From: PFL42 sp964492235
Lineage (GTDB): Bacteria > Chloroflexota > Anaerolineae > Anaerolineales > E44-bin32
Direction: 5' to 3'
Assembly (NCBI GenBank): GCA_964492235.1
Contig: CAZBJQ010000001.1
Span: 1-64,000, forward strand
DNA length: 64,000 nucleotides
The notes under the pieces are model-generated. The model was given only the letters and a program-made list of their open reading frames with translations. It was not told the DNA's origin and searched no databases. Position numbers and translations under genes: made by a program. Of the stretch, positions 33,735-42,709 are shown piece by piece. The first letter of the stretch is position 1. Each line of letters starts with the position of its first letter.

Positions 33735-35640
33735 CCGGCCCTTGCTCGGCTTCCGCAGCAAGTTGTTCCCACGCCTGGAGCTGCGACTGCAGTTCGCTTT
33801 CCAGGAGCGCGTAGCGCCGTCCGAGCTCCCGCACGCGATCGAGATCGCTTCCCGCCGCCTGCAGCTCATCGGCAACTCCGGCCAGCGATTCCTCCAGCGA
33901 GTGGATTCTGTCCTCCATCTGCCGCAGGGCCCGGGCTGAATCGGTAGCGCGCGTTGGGCGAGGCGATGGGGCGCGGCTCCTGGTCTGAGTTGGCGGCTCA
34001 GGTTGCGCCTGTCTTCGCTGCTCTTCCAACATCCGGTCGTAGTTCCCCGGATACACCATCAAGTGCCGCACCTCCGGGACAACCAGCCACACTTGGCTGG
34101 CAAGGGCATTCACCAGGTAGCGATCGTGCGAGATCAGCAGGATCGTGCCCGCGTAGGACGCGAGGGCTGCCTGAAGCGTTTCCTGGGAGGCGAGGTCCAG
34201 GTGCGACGTCGGCTCGTCCAACAGGAGCAGGTTGGCCCCCTGCAAGACCAGTTTTGCCAGGGCCAGCCTTCCGCGCTCGCCGCCAGAAAGCACCTCGACG
34301 GTCTTCTCGACCGCATCGCCGCGCAGCAGGAAGCGGGCAAGCCAATCCCGCGCTGCCGCCGGAGTCAAGGCAGGGTCGGACTGCATCACGGTTTGCAGCG
34401 CCGTGTGGGCCGGATCGAGATCGGTGTGCGCCTGGGCCAAATAGCCGAGCTGCACGCTCGCCCCGAGACGAACCTGTCCGGCTCGAGGCTCGAGCTCGCC
34501 CAACAGCGTGCGCAAGAACGTTGTCTTGCCTGCTCCATTCGGTCCAAGCAGCGCCGCGCATTCGCCGCGACGCAGCACCAGATCCGGAACTTCGAACAAA
34601 GCCTCCGGGGAATCTGCATGCCCGACCTGCAGCGAGCGCGTTTCCAAGGCAAGGTCGCCCGAGCGCCTAGTCGTCCCAAAGGTAAAGTGGATAGCGTGTT
34701 CGGTCTGTGGGCGCTGGACGGCCTCATCCCTCAGCATGCGCTCCAGCCGCTTGCGGCGGCCTTTGGCCTGGCGGGTGTTTTGACCGGCGAGATTCCGGGC
34801 GATGTAATCCGACTCGGATTCGACAAACGCCTGCTGTGACCGGTAGGACCGGGCCTGCAGCACTTTCCGCTCTTGTCGCTGCCGGGCGTAGGCGTTGTAG
34901 CTTCCTCGGTAGTCTTCGATGCCGGTCGGTGTGAGCTCCCAGATCCGGTCGACGGCGCGCTCGAGGAAGTATCGATCGTGCGAGACGGCCAACACCGCCC
35001 CCGGCCACTCTCGCAGCCAGCCCTCCAGCCATTCCAGCGCCTGGACATCGAGATGGTTGGTTGGCTCGTCGAGCAGAAGCAGGTCCGGGTCTTCCAGCAC
35101 CAAACGGGCAAGGTAGGCTCTGGTCTTCTCTCCGCCTGAGAGCAGATGCATGGGCCTTGCGAACTCGTCCGATGCGAACCCCAGGCCGGCGAGCACGCGC
35201 TGCACGCGGGAGGTGTAGGTGTACCCGCCCACCCGCTCGAAGACTTCCTGCATCGGACCGTACCGCGCCAGGGCATCCTCCGCCCGACGCGGGTCGGCCA
35301 TTGCCACCTCGAGTGCCGCCAGCTCCGCCTCCTGGCGGCGCAGCTCGGAGAGGGCTTCCAGGCAGAAGTCCCACAGGGTGATCTCGGGTCGGAGGCGGTC
35401 AAAGCTGGCGGCGATCGCCTCTTGCGGCAGGTAGCCAACGCGCAGGGAGCGCGACCGGTTGACGGACCCGGCATCAGGCCTGTCGAGGCCGGCCAGCAGC
35501 CTGAGCAGTGTGGTCTTACCGCTCCCGTTGGCGCCCACCAGGCCGATGCGGGATTGGTGAGGGATGGCGAGCGATACACCGGAGAAGACATCCTGGGCGC
35601 CAAAGGCCTTCGCCAGGGTGGAAGCCGTCAGCAGCGACAT
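33727..35640 (-). CDS. ABC-F family ATPase (translation/ribosome type)
   Basis: 637 residues from ATG 35640 (the ORF upstream runs through the promoter). Two ABC domains with no membrane part: Walker A 'GANGSGKTT' and 'GPNGAGKTT', signatures 'LSGGEKT' and 'LSGGERG', Walker B 'LLLLDEPTNHLD' and 'LLLLDEPTSHLD'. The inter-domain linker is basic ('RQAKGRRKRLERML'), and a coiled-coil C-terminal extension (about 555-635) resembles Uup. ABC-F proteins act on ribosomes (ribosome rescue or antibiotic protection) or, for Uup, on DNA/RNA transactions. Confidence 0.93.
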   Translation of the reverse strand: MSLLTASTLAKAFGAQDVFSGVSLAIPHQSRIGLVGANGSGKTTLLRLLAGLDRPDAGSVNRSRSLRVGYLPQEAIAASFDRLRPEITLWDFCLEALSELRRQEAELAALEVAMADPRRAEDALARYGPMQEVFERVGGYTYTSRVQRVLAGLGFASDEFARPMHLLSGGEKTRAYLARLVLEDPDLLLLDEPTNHLDVQALEWLEGWLREWPGAVLAVSHDRYFLERAVDRIWELTPTGIEDYRGSYNAYARQRQERKVLQARSYRSQQAFVESESDYIARNLAGQNTRQAKGRRKRLERMLRDEAVQRPQTEHAIHFTFGTTRRSGDLALETRSLQVGHADSPEALFEVPDLVLRRGECAALLGPNGAGKTTFLRTLLGELEPRAGQVRLGASVQLGYLAQAHTDLDPAHTALQTVMQSDPALTPAAARDWLARFLLRGDAVEKTVEVLSGGERGRLALAKLVLQGANLLLLDEPTSHLDLASQETLQAALASYAGTILLISHDRYLVNALASQVWLVVPEVRHLMVYPGNYDRMLEEQRRQAQPEPPTQTRSRAPSPRPTRATDSARALRQMEDRIHSLEESLAGVADELQAAGSDLDRVRELGRRYALLESELQSQLQAWEQLAAEAEQGPVI

Positions 35641-35655
35641 CGGGTCATCCAGGGC

Positions 35656-35661
35656 ATTATA
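35656..35661 (-). promoter_or_regulatory. -10 box for the ABC-F gene
   Basis: Minus strand TATAAT 16 bp before the start at 35640; no -35 seen. It faces a second TATAAT at 35719 on the other strand, making a divergent promoter region. Confidence 0.4.
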
Positions 35662-35718
35662 CCCAGCCTGACCCACGACCCTGGCCGGCGCCACGGCGGC
35701 CAGCCACAGCTGCTGGAC

Positions 35719-35724
35719 TATAAT
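35719..35724 (+). promoter_or_regulatory. -10 box for the membrane protein-selA operon
   Basis: Plus strand TATAAT 30 bp before the ATG at 35754; -35 not evident. Confidence 0.42.
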
Positions 35725-35753
35725 TCCGGCCATCCCGGTCAGAACCCCGATCC

Positions 35754-36152
35754 ATGTCCGACTCAGCATCCCAGACCTATCGTAGCGCCCTGATCGCCGG
35801 GGCCTTCCTCGCCCTGGCAGGCGCGTTCGGGCTGCTGCTCCTGCTGACGACCACCCTGCCCACGGTCGGTCCCCGCTGGCTGTTCTTCTTTCTGCTGACT
35901 ATGACGGCCACCGGGGCCGCCCTGCCATTCGCTTGGCTCCTCAATGTCCGGTTTTCCCGCCGGCGGATGCCCAGCGCTGGCGTGCTCGTCCGCCAGGCGA
36001 TCCTGGTCGGGCTGTATATCGACATTGCAGTCTGGCTCCAGATCAACCGCAGTTTGTCGCTGCCGGTAGCCCTGCTGATCGGTGCTGGATTGGTCACCCT
36101 CGAATGGTTCCTGCGGATGCTCGAGGGCGCAACGTGGAAACCGGGCCGGTGA
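35754..36152 (+). CDS. Small four-helix membrane protein
   Basis: 132 residues. Hydrophobic helices at about 11-33, 43-64, 77-94 and 100-120. No known motif. It overlaps the start of selA by about 19 bp and is therefore in the same transcription unit. Function unknown. Confidence 0.65.
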   Translation: MSDSASQTYRSALIAGAFLALAGAFGLLLLLTTTLPTVGPRWLFFFLLTMTATGAALPFAWLLNVRFSRRRMPSAGVLVRQAILVGLYIDIAVWLQINRSLSLPVALLIGAGLVTLEWFLRMLEGATWKPGR

Positions 36153-37510
36153 GGCTCTCGCGCCTGCCGTCCGTAGATCGGCTGCTGCGCCACGACCACG
36201 CATCCTCGCTTCTCGAGCAGTACGGCAGGCCACTGGTTCTGCAAGCCCTGCGCGACCAACTTGAATCCGCCCGCGCCGCCATGGCCGCTGGAGATCCGGT
36301 TCCATCGGATGAGGACTTTATTCTGGCGGCCGAGCAAGCGATCGCTCAGCTTCTGCGACCCGAGCTGCAGCCGATCATCAATGCCACCGGCGTGATCCTG
36401 CACACCAACCTCGGCCGGGCGCCGCTGAGCGGCGCCGCTCGGCAGGCAATGCTCGAGACCGCGGCCGGCTACAGCTCGCTCGAGTTCGACCTCGCCCACG
36501 GTGTGCGCACCCAGCGTGATGTTCATGCCGAGCCGCTGCTCCGTCAGCTCACCGGCGCCCCGGCGGCCCTGGTCGTCAACAACAACGCCGCCGCCATCCT
36601 GCTGGCGTTGACGGCCCTCGCCCGGCGCAAGGAGGTGCTGACCGCTCGATCGCAATTGATCGAAATCGGCGGCGGCTTCCGCATCCCGGAGATCCTGCGG
36701 CAGTCCGGGGCACGACTGGTGGAGGTCGGAACCACCAACCGGACCGATCTCCGGGATTTCGAGCAGGCCATCCGTCCACAGACTGCCCTCATTCTTCACG
36801 CCCACCACTCCAACTTCCGGCTGATCGGATTCACCGCCGAGCCCTCGCTGGCGGAACTTGCGGCTCTGGGAACAAAGCACAATCTGCCCGTGCTTGACGA
36901 CCTCGGCTCGGGTGCGCTGTTGGACACGGCCGCCTTCGGGCTGGGCCATGAGCCCACCGTGCAAGAGTCTCTCCAGGCCGGCGCAGCGCTGGTGGCCTTT
37001 TCGGGGGATAAGCTGCTCGGTGGGCCGCAAGCGGGGATCCTGGTTGGGCGTAAGGATCTGATCGATACGCTCCGTCGCAACCCCCTGGCGCGGGCGGTAC
37101 GGCCCGACAAGCTGTGTCTGGCGGCCTTGCGGGCAACGCTCGTCCATTACCTGATGGACGAAGCCGTGCGCCAGGTCCCGGTCTGGCAGATGATCGCCGC
37201 CCCGGAGAGCGCCCTGCGGCAGCGTGCCGATCGCTGGGCGCAATCGCTCGCCGCCGGCGAGGTTGTTCCCGGCCGGTCGACGGTCGGCGGAGGCAGCCTG
37301 CCCGAAGAGACCATGCCCACCTGGCTGCTGGCCTTCGCCCTCGCCCATCCCAATCAACTGGCTGCCTGGCTCCGCCGCCAGTCGCCGCCTGTCGTCGCCA
37401 GGGTGCAGGCAGACCATCTCGTGCTCGACCCGCGCACGGTGTTCGAGTCGCAAGACATCGATCTGCTGCGAATCCTGGGTGCCATGCTGCAGGACGACCT
37501 TGCGCGCTAG
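36134..37510 (+). CDS. selA: L-seryl-tRNA(Sec) selenium transferase
   Basis: 458 residues from GTG 36134 with GAGGG upstream; it overlaps the preceding gene. SelA is a PLP enzyme turning Ser-tRNA(Sec) into Sec-tRNA(Sec). The PLP lysine is K293 in 'AFSGDKLLGGPQAG'. Other conserved parts are 'NATGVILHTNLGRAPL', 'VVNNNAAAILLAL', 'GFRIPEIL', 'VGTTNRT' and 'DDLGSGAL'. Its presence implies that the organism makes selenoproteins. selB, selD and tRNA-Sec are not in the window. Confidence 0.96.
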   Translation: METGPVRLSRLPSVDRLLRHDHASSLLEQYGRPLVLQALRDQLESARAAMAAGDPVPSDEDFILAAEQAIAQLLRPELQPIINATGVILHTNLGRAPLSGAARQAMLETAAGYSSLEFDLAHGVRTQRDVHAEPLLRQLTGAPAALVVNNNAAAILLALTALARRKEVLTARSQLIEIGGGFRIPEILRQSGARLVEVGTTNRTDLRDFEQAIRPQTALILHAHHSNFRLIGFTAEPSLAELAALGTKHNLPVLDDLGSGALLDTAAFGLGHEPTVQESLQAGAALVAFSGDKLLGGPQAGILVGRKDLIDTLRRNPLARAVRPDKLCLAALRATLVHYLMDEAVRQVPVWQMIAAPESALRQRADRWAQSLAAGEVVPGRSTVGGGSLPEETMPTWLLAFALAHPNQLAAWLRRQSPPVVARVQADHLVLDPRTVFESQDIDLLRILGAMLQDDLAR

Positions 37511-37694
37511 GAGCGCCACAACATACCGATCGCCGCCGGTCGAGCCGCTGCAGGGGTAGGAGTTGTGGGCTGCGGGGATTCAGGTTTCGCCGATAACCCA
37601 CAGCCTGCCTGCGGACTTAGTCGAAGGGCGGCAGCCGCGGCACCTTACCCAACGCATTGGCCGTGCCGCGACACCCGAGAACTGAGGGTCATCG

Positions 37695-38912
37695 ATGAGG
37701 TCTGAATTGGACGGATTGATGCAGGACGTCGGCCTGGACGCCATGCTTGTGATTTCGGATGGCATGCCCAATCCAGCAACGTCCTACTTCTGTGGCCTGG
37801 TCAACCCGGGGACGGCGCTGATCCTCAAAGCGCGTGGCCAAGAGCCAGTGCTTTTCCACGGCAATATGGAGCGCGAGCAAGCCGCTCTCACCGGCCTGCA
37901 GACAAGGAACCTGGAGCAGGCTGGATGGAGCAAGGCGATCACCCGCCTGGCCGGCGAGCAGATGGCGGCGCAGCTGAAGGCGATGCAGGTGTCCGGGCAG
38001 CTGGCGGTGTACGGAAGGGCCGACGCCGAGGAGGTCTATGCCTTCGTACAAGGCCTCGAGCAGGCAGCCCCCTGGATCCGCATCGCCGTGGAAGAGTCGA
38101 AGACCGGCGTCCTGGACCTGGCCCGGACGACCAAGGATTCGGCCGAAGTCGAGCACATGCGGGCCGTGGCCCGCGCCGCGGTGTCCGTCGTCGGCAATGT
38201 CGCAAGTTTTCTGACGAGCCACCGCACCCAGGATGGAATCCTGGTCGACCATCAAGGGCTGTCGCTGACCGTAGGCGAGGTCAAGCGTCGGATCAACGTG
38301 TGGCTGGCACTGAAGGACCTGGAGAACCCGGAGGGCACCATCCTGGCCGTCGGCAGAGAAACCGCCTACCCCCACAGCACCGGCCGGCCCGACCAACCCA
38401 TTCCCCTGGGAGTCCCGATCATCTTCGATCTCTTCCCCCGTCAAGTCGGTGGTGGGTACTTCTACGACTTCACTCGGACCTGGTGCCTTGGCCGCGCCGA
38501 AGATCGCCTGGTGCGAGCCTACCAGGACGTGCTCGACGGTTACCACCTCTGCGTGGCGGCGCTGCAAGCTGGCCTTCCCACCCGCAGCCTGCAGCGGATG
38601 GCATGCGACCACTTCGAGGCTCGCGGCCACCCGACACCGCGGAGCCATCCCGGGACGATGACGGGCTATGTGCACTCTCTCGGCCACGGCGTCGGACTGA
38701 GCGTGCATGAGCCTCCCAGCATGCGCCATCACGAAACGGAGGTCTCGGTCCTACGACCCGGGATGGTGTTCACGATCGAACCTGGACTGTACTATCCTGA
38801 ACACGGGTTCGGGGTTCGAGTCGAGAACACGCATTGGCTGCGGCCGGATGGAACGGCCGAGCCGATGGCCGAGTTCCCGGAGGACCTTGTTCTACGCGCG
38901 CCCGGCTGGTAG
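37695..38912 (+). CDS. M24-family Xaa-Pro aminopeptidase
   Basis: 405 residues. A creatinase-like N-terminal domain is followed by the pita-bread metallopeptidase domain. The dinuclear-metal ligands can be read in 'FDLFPRQVGGGYFYDFTRTW' region (two Asp), 'SLGHGVGLSVHE' (His), 'TIEPGLYYPEHGFGVRVENTH' region (two Glu). Cleaves N-terminal residues preceding proline; cytoplasmic. GAGG ribosome site upstream. Confidence 0.92.
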   Translation: MRSELDGLMQDVGLDAMLVISDGMPNPATSYFCGLVNPGTALILKARGQEPVLFHGNMEREQAALTGLQTRNLEQAGWSKAITRLAGEQMAAQLKAMQVSGQLAVYGRADAEEVYAFVQGLEQAAPWIRIAVEESKTGVLDLARTTKDSAEVEHMRAVARAAVSVVGNVASFLTSHRTQDGILVDHQGLSLTVGEVKRRINVWLALKDLENPEGTILAVGRETAYPHSTGRPDQPIPLGVPIIFDLFPRQVGGGYFYDFTRTWCLGRAEDRLVRAYQDVLDGYHLCVAALQAGLPTRSLQRMACDHFEARGHPTPRSHPGTMTGYVHSLGHGVGLSVHEPPSMRHHETEVSVLRPGMVFTIEPGLYYPEHGFGVRVENTHWLRPDGTAEPMAEFPEDLVLRAPGW

Positions 38913-39120
38913 GCGAGAGCTCGGCAATCCATCCCGAACGGCGGCAGGACGCTCCGGCGGGTGGCTGAGCCGGGGCAGCACGAGCCGGGCAGATCGACCG
39001 GCACGTTGGCGAATCCCCTGCGCCCCCGAGGCGCGCCTGCCGCGGGCGTGGCGCAGGTCGTCCATCGCTCATCGGGCCGTTTGACTTCGCCGCCGACTTG
39101 GTGCACCATCATCTTCCGCG
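38913..39120. other. 208-bp spacer, no gene seen
   Basis: Between the M24 peptidase and tsaD genes. Short ORFs here are shadows. No hairpin or consensus promoter identified. Confidence 0.35.
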
Positions 39121-40158
39121 ATGGAACAGGAAACGCGCATCCTCGGTATTGAGACCTCCTGCGATGAGACGGCCGCCGCCATCGTCGAAAGCGGCCGGCA
39201 CGTAGTCTCAAACGTGGTCGCCTCCCAGGCCGATCTGCACGCCCGCTACGGCGGCGTGTTCCCCGAGGTCGCCTCGCGCCTTCACATCGAGACGATCTAT
39301 CCGGTGGTCGCCGACGCCCTCTCGCAGGCCCATGTCGGTATGGACGCCATTGACGCCATTGCCGTCACCCGCGGCCCCGGCCTTGCCGGTTCCTTGATCG
39401 TCGGCCTGAACATGGCCAAAGGTCTGGCGCTGGCTTCGGGCCTGCCGCTCCTGGGTGTCAATCACCTCGAAGCCCACCTGTATTCCACCTGGGTGGTGGA
39501 AGAGGAACCTCCGCCAGTCTTCCCTCTGCTGTGCCTGATCGTGTCGGGGGGTCACACAGAGTTGATCTTGATGAAGGACCATCTGCAGTACGAGCGATTG
39601 GGCGCGACGCTGGATGACGCCGCAGGAGAAGCCTTCGATAAGGTGGCCCGGCTGCTGGGCCTGGCCTATCCGGGAGGTCCGGCCATCCAGTCGGCGGCAG
39701 AGAAGGGTGACCGGGCAGCGTTCCGCTTCCCGCGCGCTTGGCTCGAGGGGACCTGGGATTTCTCGTTCAGCGGGTTGAAAACGGCCGTCCTGCGCGAGGT
39801 TCGCGCCCAGCAACCCGAGATCGAGGCCGGCGTCGAAGCGCCCGGGCCCGGGCTGCCGATCGCTGACCTGGCCGCCTCGTTCCAGGCGGCCGTAATTGAT
39901 GTGCTGGTCGGCAAGACCCTGGCCGCGGCCAAGGCTTTCAAGGCCAAGGAAGTGCTGGTGGGCGGCGGCGTCTCAGCTAACCGCTTGCTGCGAGAAGCCA
40001 TGCGCGACCAGAAGGATTTCCCCGTCCGGGTACCGCCGCTCTACCTGTGCACAGACAATGCCGCAATGATCGCCGCCCTGGGACACTGGCGCTACCTGGC
40101 CGGTCAGCGGGATGCCCTCGACATCGATGCCCTGCCCACCTGGCCGCTGGCCGCCTAG
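39121..40158 (+). CDS. tsaD: tRNA N6-threonylcarbamoyladenosine transferase
   Basis: 345 residues. N-terminal 'ILGIETSCDETAAAIV', the metal-binding 'NHLEAHLYS' (H115, H119), 'PLLCLIVSGGHTELI', 'LDDAAGEAFDKVARLLGL' and the C-terminal 'TDNAAMIAALG' are all present and complete. TsaD transfers threonylcarbamoyl to A37 of ANN-decoding tRNAs together with TsaB, TsaE and TsaC, none of which is nearby. Confidence 0.97.
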   Translation: MEQETRILGIETSCDETAAAIVESGRHVVSNVVASQADLHARYGGVFPEVASRLHIETIYPVVADALSQAHVGMDAIDAIAVTRGPGLAGSLIVGLNMAKGLALASGLPLLGVNHLEAHLYSTWVVEEEPPPVFPLLCLIVSGGHTELILMKDHLQYERLGATLDDAAGEAFDKVARLLGLAYPGGPAIQSAAEKGDRAAFRFPRAWLEGTWDFSFSGLKTAVLREVRAQQPEIEAGVEAPGPGLPIADLAASFQAAVIDVLVGKTLAAAKAFKAKEVLVGGGVSANRLLREAMRDQKDFPVRVPPLYLCTDNAAMIAALGHWRYLAGQRDALDIDALPTWPLAA

Positions 40159-40281
40159 CAACCTCTCCTGGTAAGCGCCCGGAACGAGGGCTTGCAAGCC
40201 CACCTGGCGAGGTGATGCAGAGCCAATGTCCATTAATCCTCGCGGAAGGCTTGCCGGGCAGGCTTGTTTGGGATGGCCTGC

Positions 40282-41028
40282 TCATCGCTCGAGCGTCACC
40301 AGGCGCGCACCCAGGCGGTGGACCTGGTGGAAATCCGCCCCCCGGCGTATGCCGGCCATCACGGGGGGGATCTGTTCGACATACGCCCCGCATAGCAGGT
40401 CCAGGCCGTGGTCAAACAGGACATCGCTCAGCGGGACACTCGGGCCGACCAAGGCCACGTGGCTGCCGGAGGGGCAGAGCGCCAGCAGTGCCTCCAGTGT
40501 GTGATTGACCAACGCCATGCCTGTGATCACGATCCAATCGGATGACGGCAGTACATCTGTGGCATGCTCGGCGGGAAGCTCCCCCTCATGCGGGTCCTGT
40601 TCCAGTACGGTCAGGCTCGAAGCGCAGGCTCGGATCGCGGCCGCAAAACCAAACCGACCCACCAATGCCACACGACTGCCGGCGCAGCGGTCCAGGAGCA
40701 CTGCTTCAGCATTGGCCTCTCGCCAGCGCTCCGGCTTGAGGGGGACCAGGGCGTGGATGGCAGCGAATCCGAGGCTGCGTTGCGCCCCACTGCTGAGGGC
40801 CAGCTCGGCCACCGCCCTACCTCGCCGCATGCCCAGCCAGTCTGCGCCCGCGAGCGTTGGGCGGACGTCGTTTGCGTTCGAGCCGGGCGGGCGCAAGGTC
40901 GTCGCCAGCCCACAACGCTCCCGGCCGGCGGCATCCCGCATCCACACTCCGGTCCAGTGATCTCCCTGGCAGGTCTCGACGACTTCCGCATCCTGGACGA
41001 TCGCCAGCAGGTCATCGACCAGCCCCAT
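40282..41028 (-). CDS. DUF364 (DUF4213-DUF364) Rossmann-like protein
   Basis: 248 residues from ATG 41028 (upstream extension to 41142 is unlikely). The N-terminal part resembles DUF4213 ('GVWMRDAAGRERCGLATTL'); the C-terminal DUF364 Rossmann part has 'VALVGRFGFAA', 'TVLEQDPHEG', 'WIVITGMALVNHTLE' and 'HVALVGPSVPLSDVLFDHG'. These proteins are thought to bind transition metals and occur widely in anaerobes with metalloenzymes. Divergent from cydA. Biochemical role unknown. Confidence 0.82.
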   Translation of the reverse strand: MGLVDDLLAIVQDAEVVETCQGDHWTGVWMRDAAGRERCGLATTLRPPGSNANDVRPTLAGADWLGMRRGRAVAELALSSGAQRSLGFAAIHALVPLKPERWREANAEAVLLDRCAGSRVALVGRFGFAAAIRACASSLTVLEQDPHEGELPAEHATDVLPSSDWIVITGMALVNHTLEALLALCPSGSHVALVGPSVPLSDVLFDHGLDLLCGAYVEQIPPVMAGIRRGADFHQVHRLGARLVTLER

Positions 41029-41226
41029 GGGTACGTTGCCCTCCAGGCCGCGCGTGGGCGGGTGACGGTTGACACTGCCCGCTGCCGGACGAATCGGGGA
41101 CAATGCATCCGGCGCATCATCATACCTCCGACCTCTATCCATCCTGCGTTAGGACCGGCCTGGCCGGACCGTTTCCGCTGCGTCGATCCGGGGCCGATGG
41201 ACGAGCCCCGAGGAGATTGAGCCCGC

Positions 41227-42567
41227 ATGACCGAAGTCCTTCTTGCGCGCTGGCAGTTCACCATCACCTCCGTCTATCACTTCTTCTTTGTTCCTCTGAC
41301 CATCGGCCTGGCCTGGCTGGTGGCGATCATGGAGACGAGTTACGTCCGCACCGGTAACGAGACCTATCTGCGTATGACCCGGTTTTGGGGAAAGCTCTTC
41401 CTGATCAACTTCGCCGTCGGGGTGGTGACGGGGATCGTGATGGAGTTCCAGTTCGGCATGAATTGGTCGGAGTATGCCCGCTTCGTAGGCGACGTCTTCG
41501 GCGCGCCGCTGGCCATCGAGGCCCTGCTGGCTTTCTTCCTCGAGTCCACGTTTCTCGGGTTGTGGATCTTCGGTTGGGACCGGCTGTCGAAGGGTATGCA
41601 CGCCGGCACGATGTGGCTGGTCGCTTTCGGGTCCACCATCTCGGCCCTGTGGATCCTGATCGCCAACTCCTTCATGCAACAACCCGTCGGATACGCACTC
41701 GTGAACGGCCGCGCCGTCATGGTCGACTTCTGGGCGCTGGTCACCAATCCGCATGTCCGGGTGCAGTTCCCTCACGTGATCGCCGGCGCCATGACCACGG
41801 CGGCCTTCTTCGTCCTGGCCATCAGCGCCTACCATCTTCGCCGCAAGACACCCGAAGCGGCCATGTTCCGGCGTTCGTTCGTCATGGCGGCGATCTACGG
41901 CGCGATCGGCGTGGCCCTGGTCGGCCTGGTCGGTCACAGCCAGGCGCAACACATGGTCCGGGTGCAGCCGATGAAGATGGCGGCGGCGGAGGCGTTGTGG
42001 CAGAGTGAAAGCCCGGCTTCGTTCTCGTTGTTGACGATCGGGAACGAGCCGGAGCGCAAGGACGTATTCGCTATCCGCATCCCGAAGCTCCTCAGCGTGC
42101 TGGCTTACAACCGTTTGGAGGGAGAGATCAAAGGGATCACGAATCTGCAGTCGGAGTTCGAACAGACGTATGGGCCAGGAAATTACGTCCCGCCTGTCGC
42201 CCTGAGCTACTGGGCCTTTCGCCTGATGGTTGGGGCAGGATTGTTGATGGCCTTGTTGGCCTTCCTGGCCCTGGTGGCGGTGGCCCGAGACCGGGCGGAA
42301 CGCTCTCGGCGTCTGCTGGCATCCCTGGTCCCGGCGCTGTTCTTGCCGTATCTCGCCAACAGCGCGGGTTGGATCTTCACCGAGATCGGCCGCCAGCCGT
42401 GGATTGTGTACGGACTGCAGCTGACCGCCAATGCCAGCTCGCCGACCGTCACGACGGGCATGCTGATCACCTCGCTCGTCACTCTGACCTTGCTGTATAG
42501 CTCCCTGATTGTGGTTGATGTCTACCTGCTATGGCGGAACTCGGTGGGCCCGCTCGCCGCCGCCTAG
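41227..42567 (+). CDS. cydA: Cytochrome bd ubiquinol oxidase subunit I
   Basis: 446 residues, multi-spanning. It starts 'LARWQFTITSVYHFFFVPLTIGL' with H18 as haem ligand. Further marks are 'FQFGMNWSEYARFVGDVFGAPLAIE', 'VGHSQAQHMVRVQPMKMAAAEALW' and 'GWIFTEIGRQPWIVYG'. The Q-loop is the short type, giving a protein smaller than the 520-residue long-loop E. coli form. Together with CydB it oxidises quinol and reduces O2 with high affinity, useful for protecting anaerobic enzymes. Confidence 0.96.
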   Translation: MTEVLLARWQFTITSVYHFFFVPLTIGLAWLVAIMETSYVRTGNETYLRMTRFWGKLFLINFAVGVVTGIVMEFQFGMNWSEYARFVGDVFGAPLAIEALLAFFLESTFLGLWIFGWDRLSKGMHAGTMWLVAFGSTISALWILIANSFMQQPVGYALVNGRAVMVDFWALVTNPHVRVQFPHVIAGAMTTAAFFVLAISAYHLRRKTPEAAMFRRSFVMAAIYGAIGVALVGLVGHSQAQHMVRVQPMKMAAAEALWQSESPASFSLLTIGNEPERKDVFAIRIPKLLSVLAYNRLEGEIKGITNLQSEFEQTYGPGNYVPPVALSYWAFRLMVGAGLLMALLAFLALVAVARDRAERSRRLLASLVPALFLPYLANSAGWIFTEIGRQPWIVYGLQLTANASSPTVTTGMLITSLVTLTLLYSSLIVVDVYLLWRNSVGPLAAA

Positions 42568-42572
42568 ATGGT

Positions 42573-42681
42573 TGGTGGAAGATGCCTTTCTCGGAGAAGG
42601 GAGTCGTGTATGTGATGGTTGAGGCAACCCCCCAACCACCAGATATGCGGGCTCCTCTCAGGCGGCAGGGCTTCTTCATCA
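42573..42681. repeat. 109-bp palindromic repeat, copy 4 (cydA-cydB spacer)
   Basis: Starts TGGTGGAA (diverged from TGATGAA) and ends TTCATCA. Central hairpin GTGATGGTTGAGG / CCCCCCAACCACC. It fills nearly all of the 142 bp between cydA and cydB and leaves only the cydB ribosome site. Minus strand reads MKKPCRLR and onward, as in copies 1 and 3. Confidence 0.83.
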
Positions 42682-42709
42682 GCTTGCTGGCGCCCTTTCG
42701 AGGTGCATC

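Noticed and set aside
37511..37694. tRNA-Sec gene downstream of selA
   Set aside because: Two hairpin-forming stretches are present, but no cloverleaf with UCA anticodon or CCA-adjacent acceptor stem could be drawn.
41149..41952. 267-residue minus-strand frame over cydA
   Set aside because: Shadow; cydA is complete and conserved.
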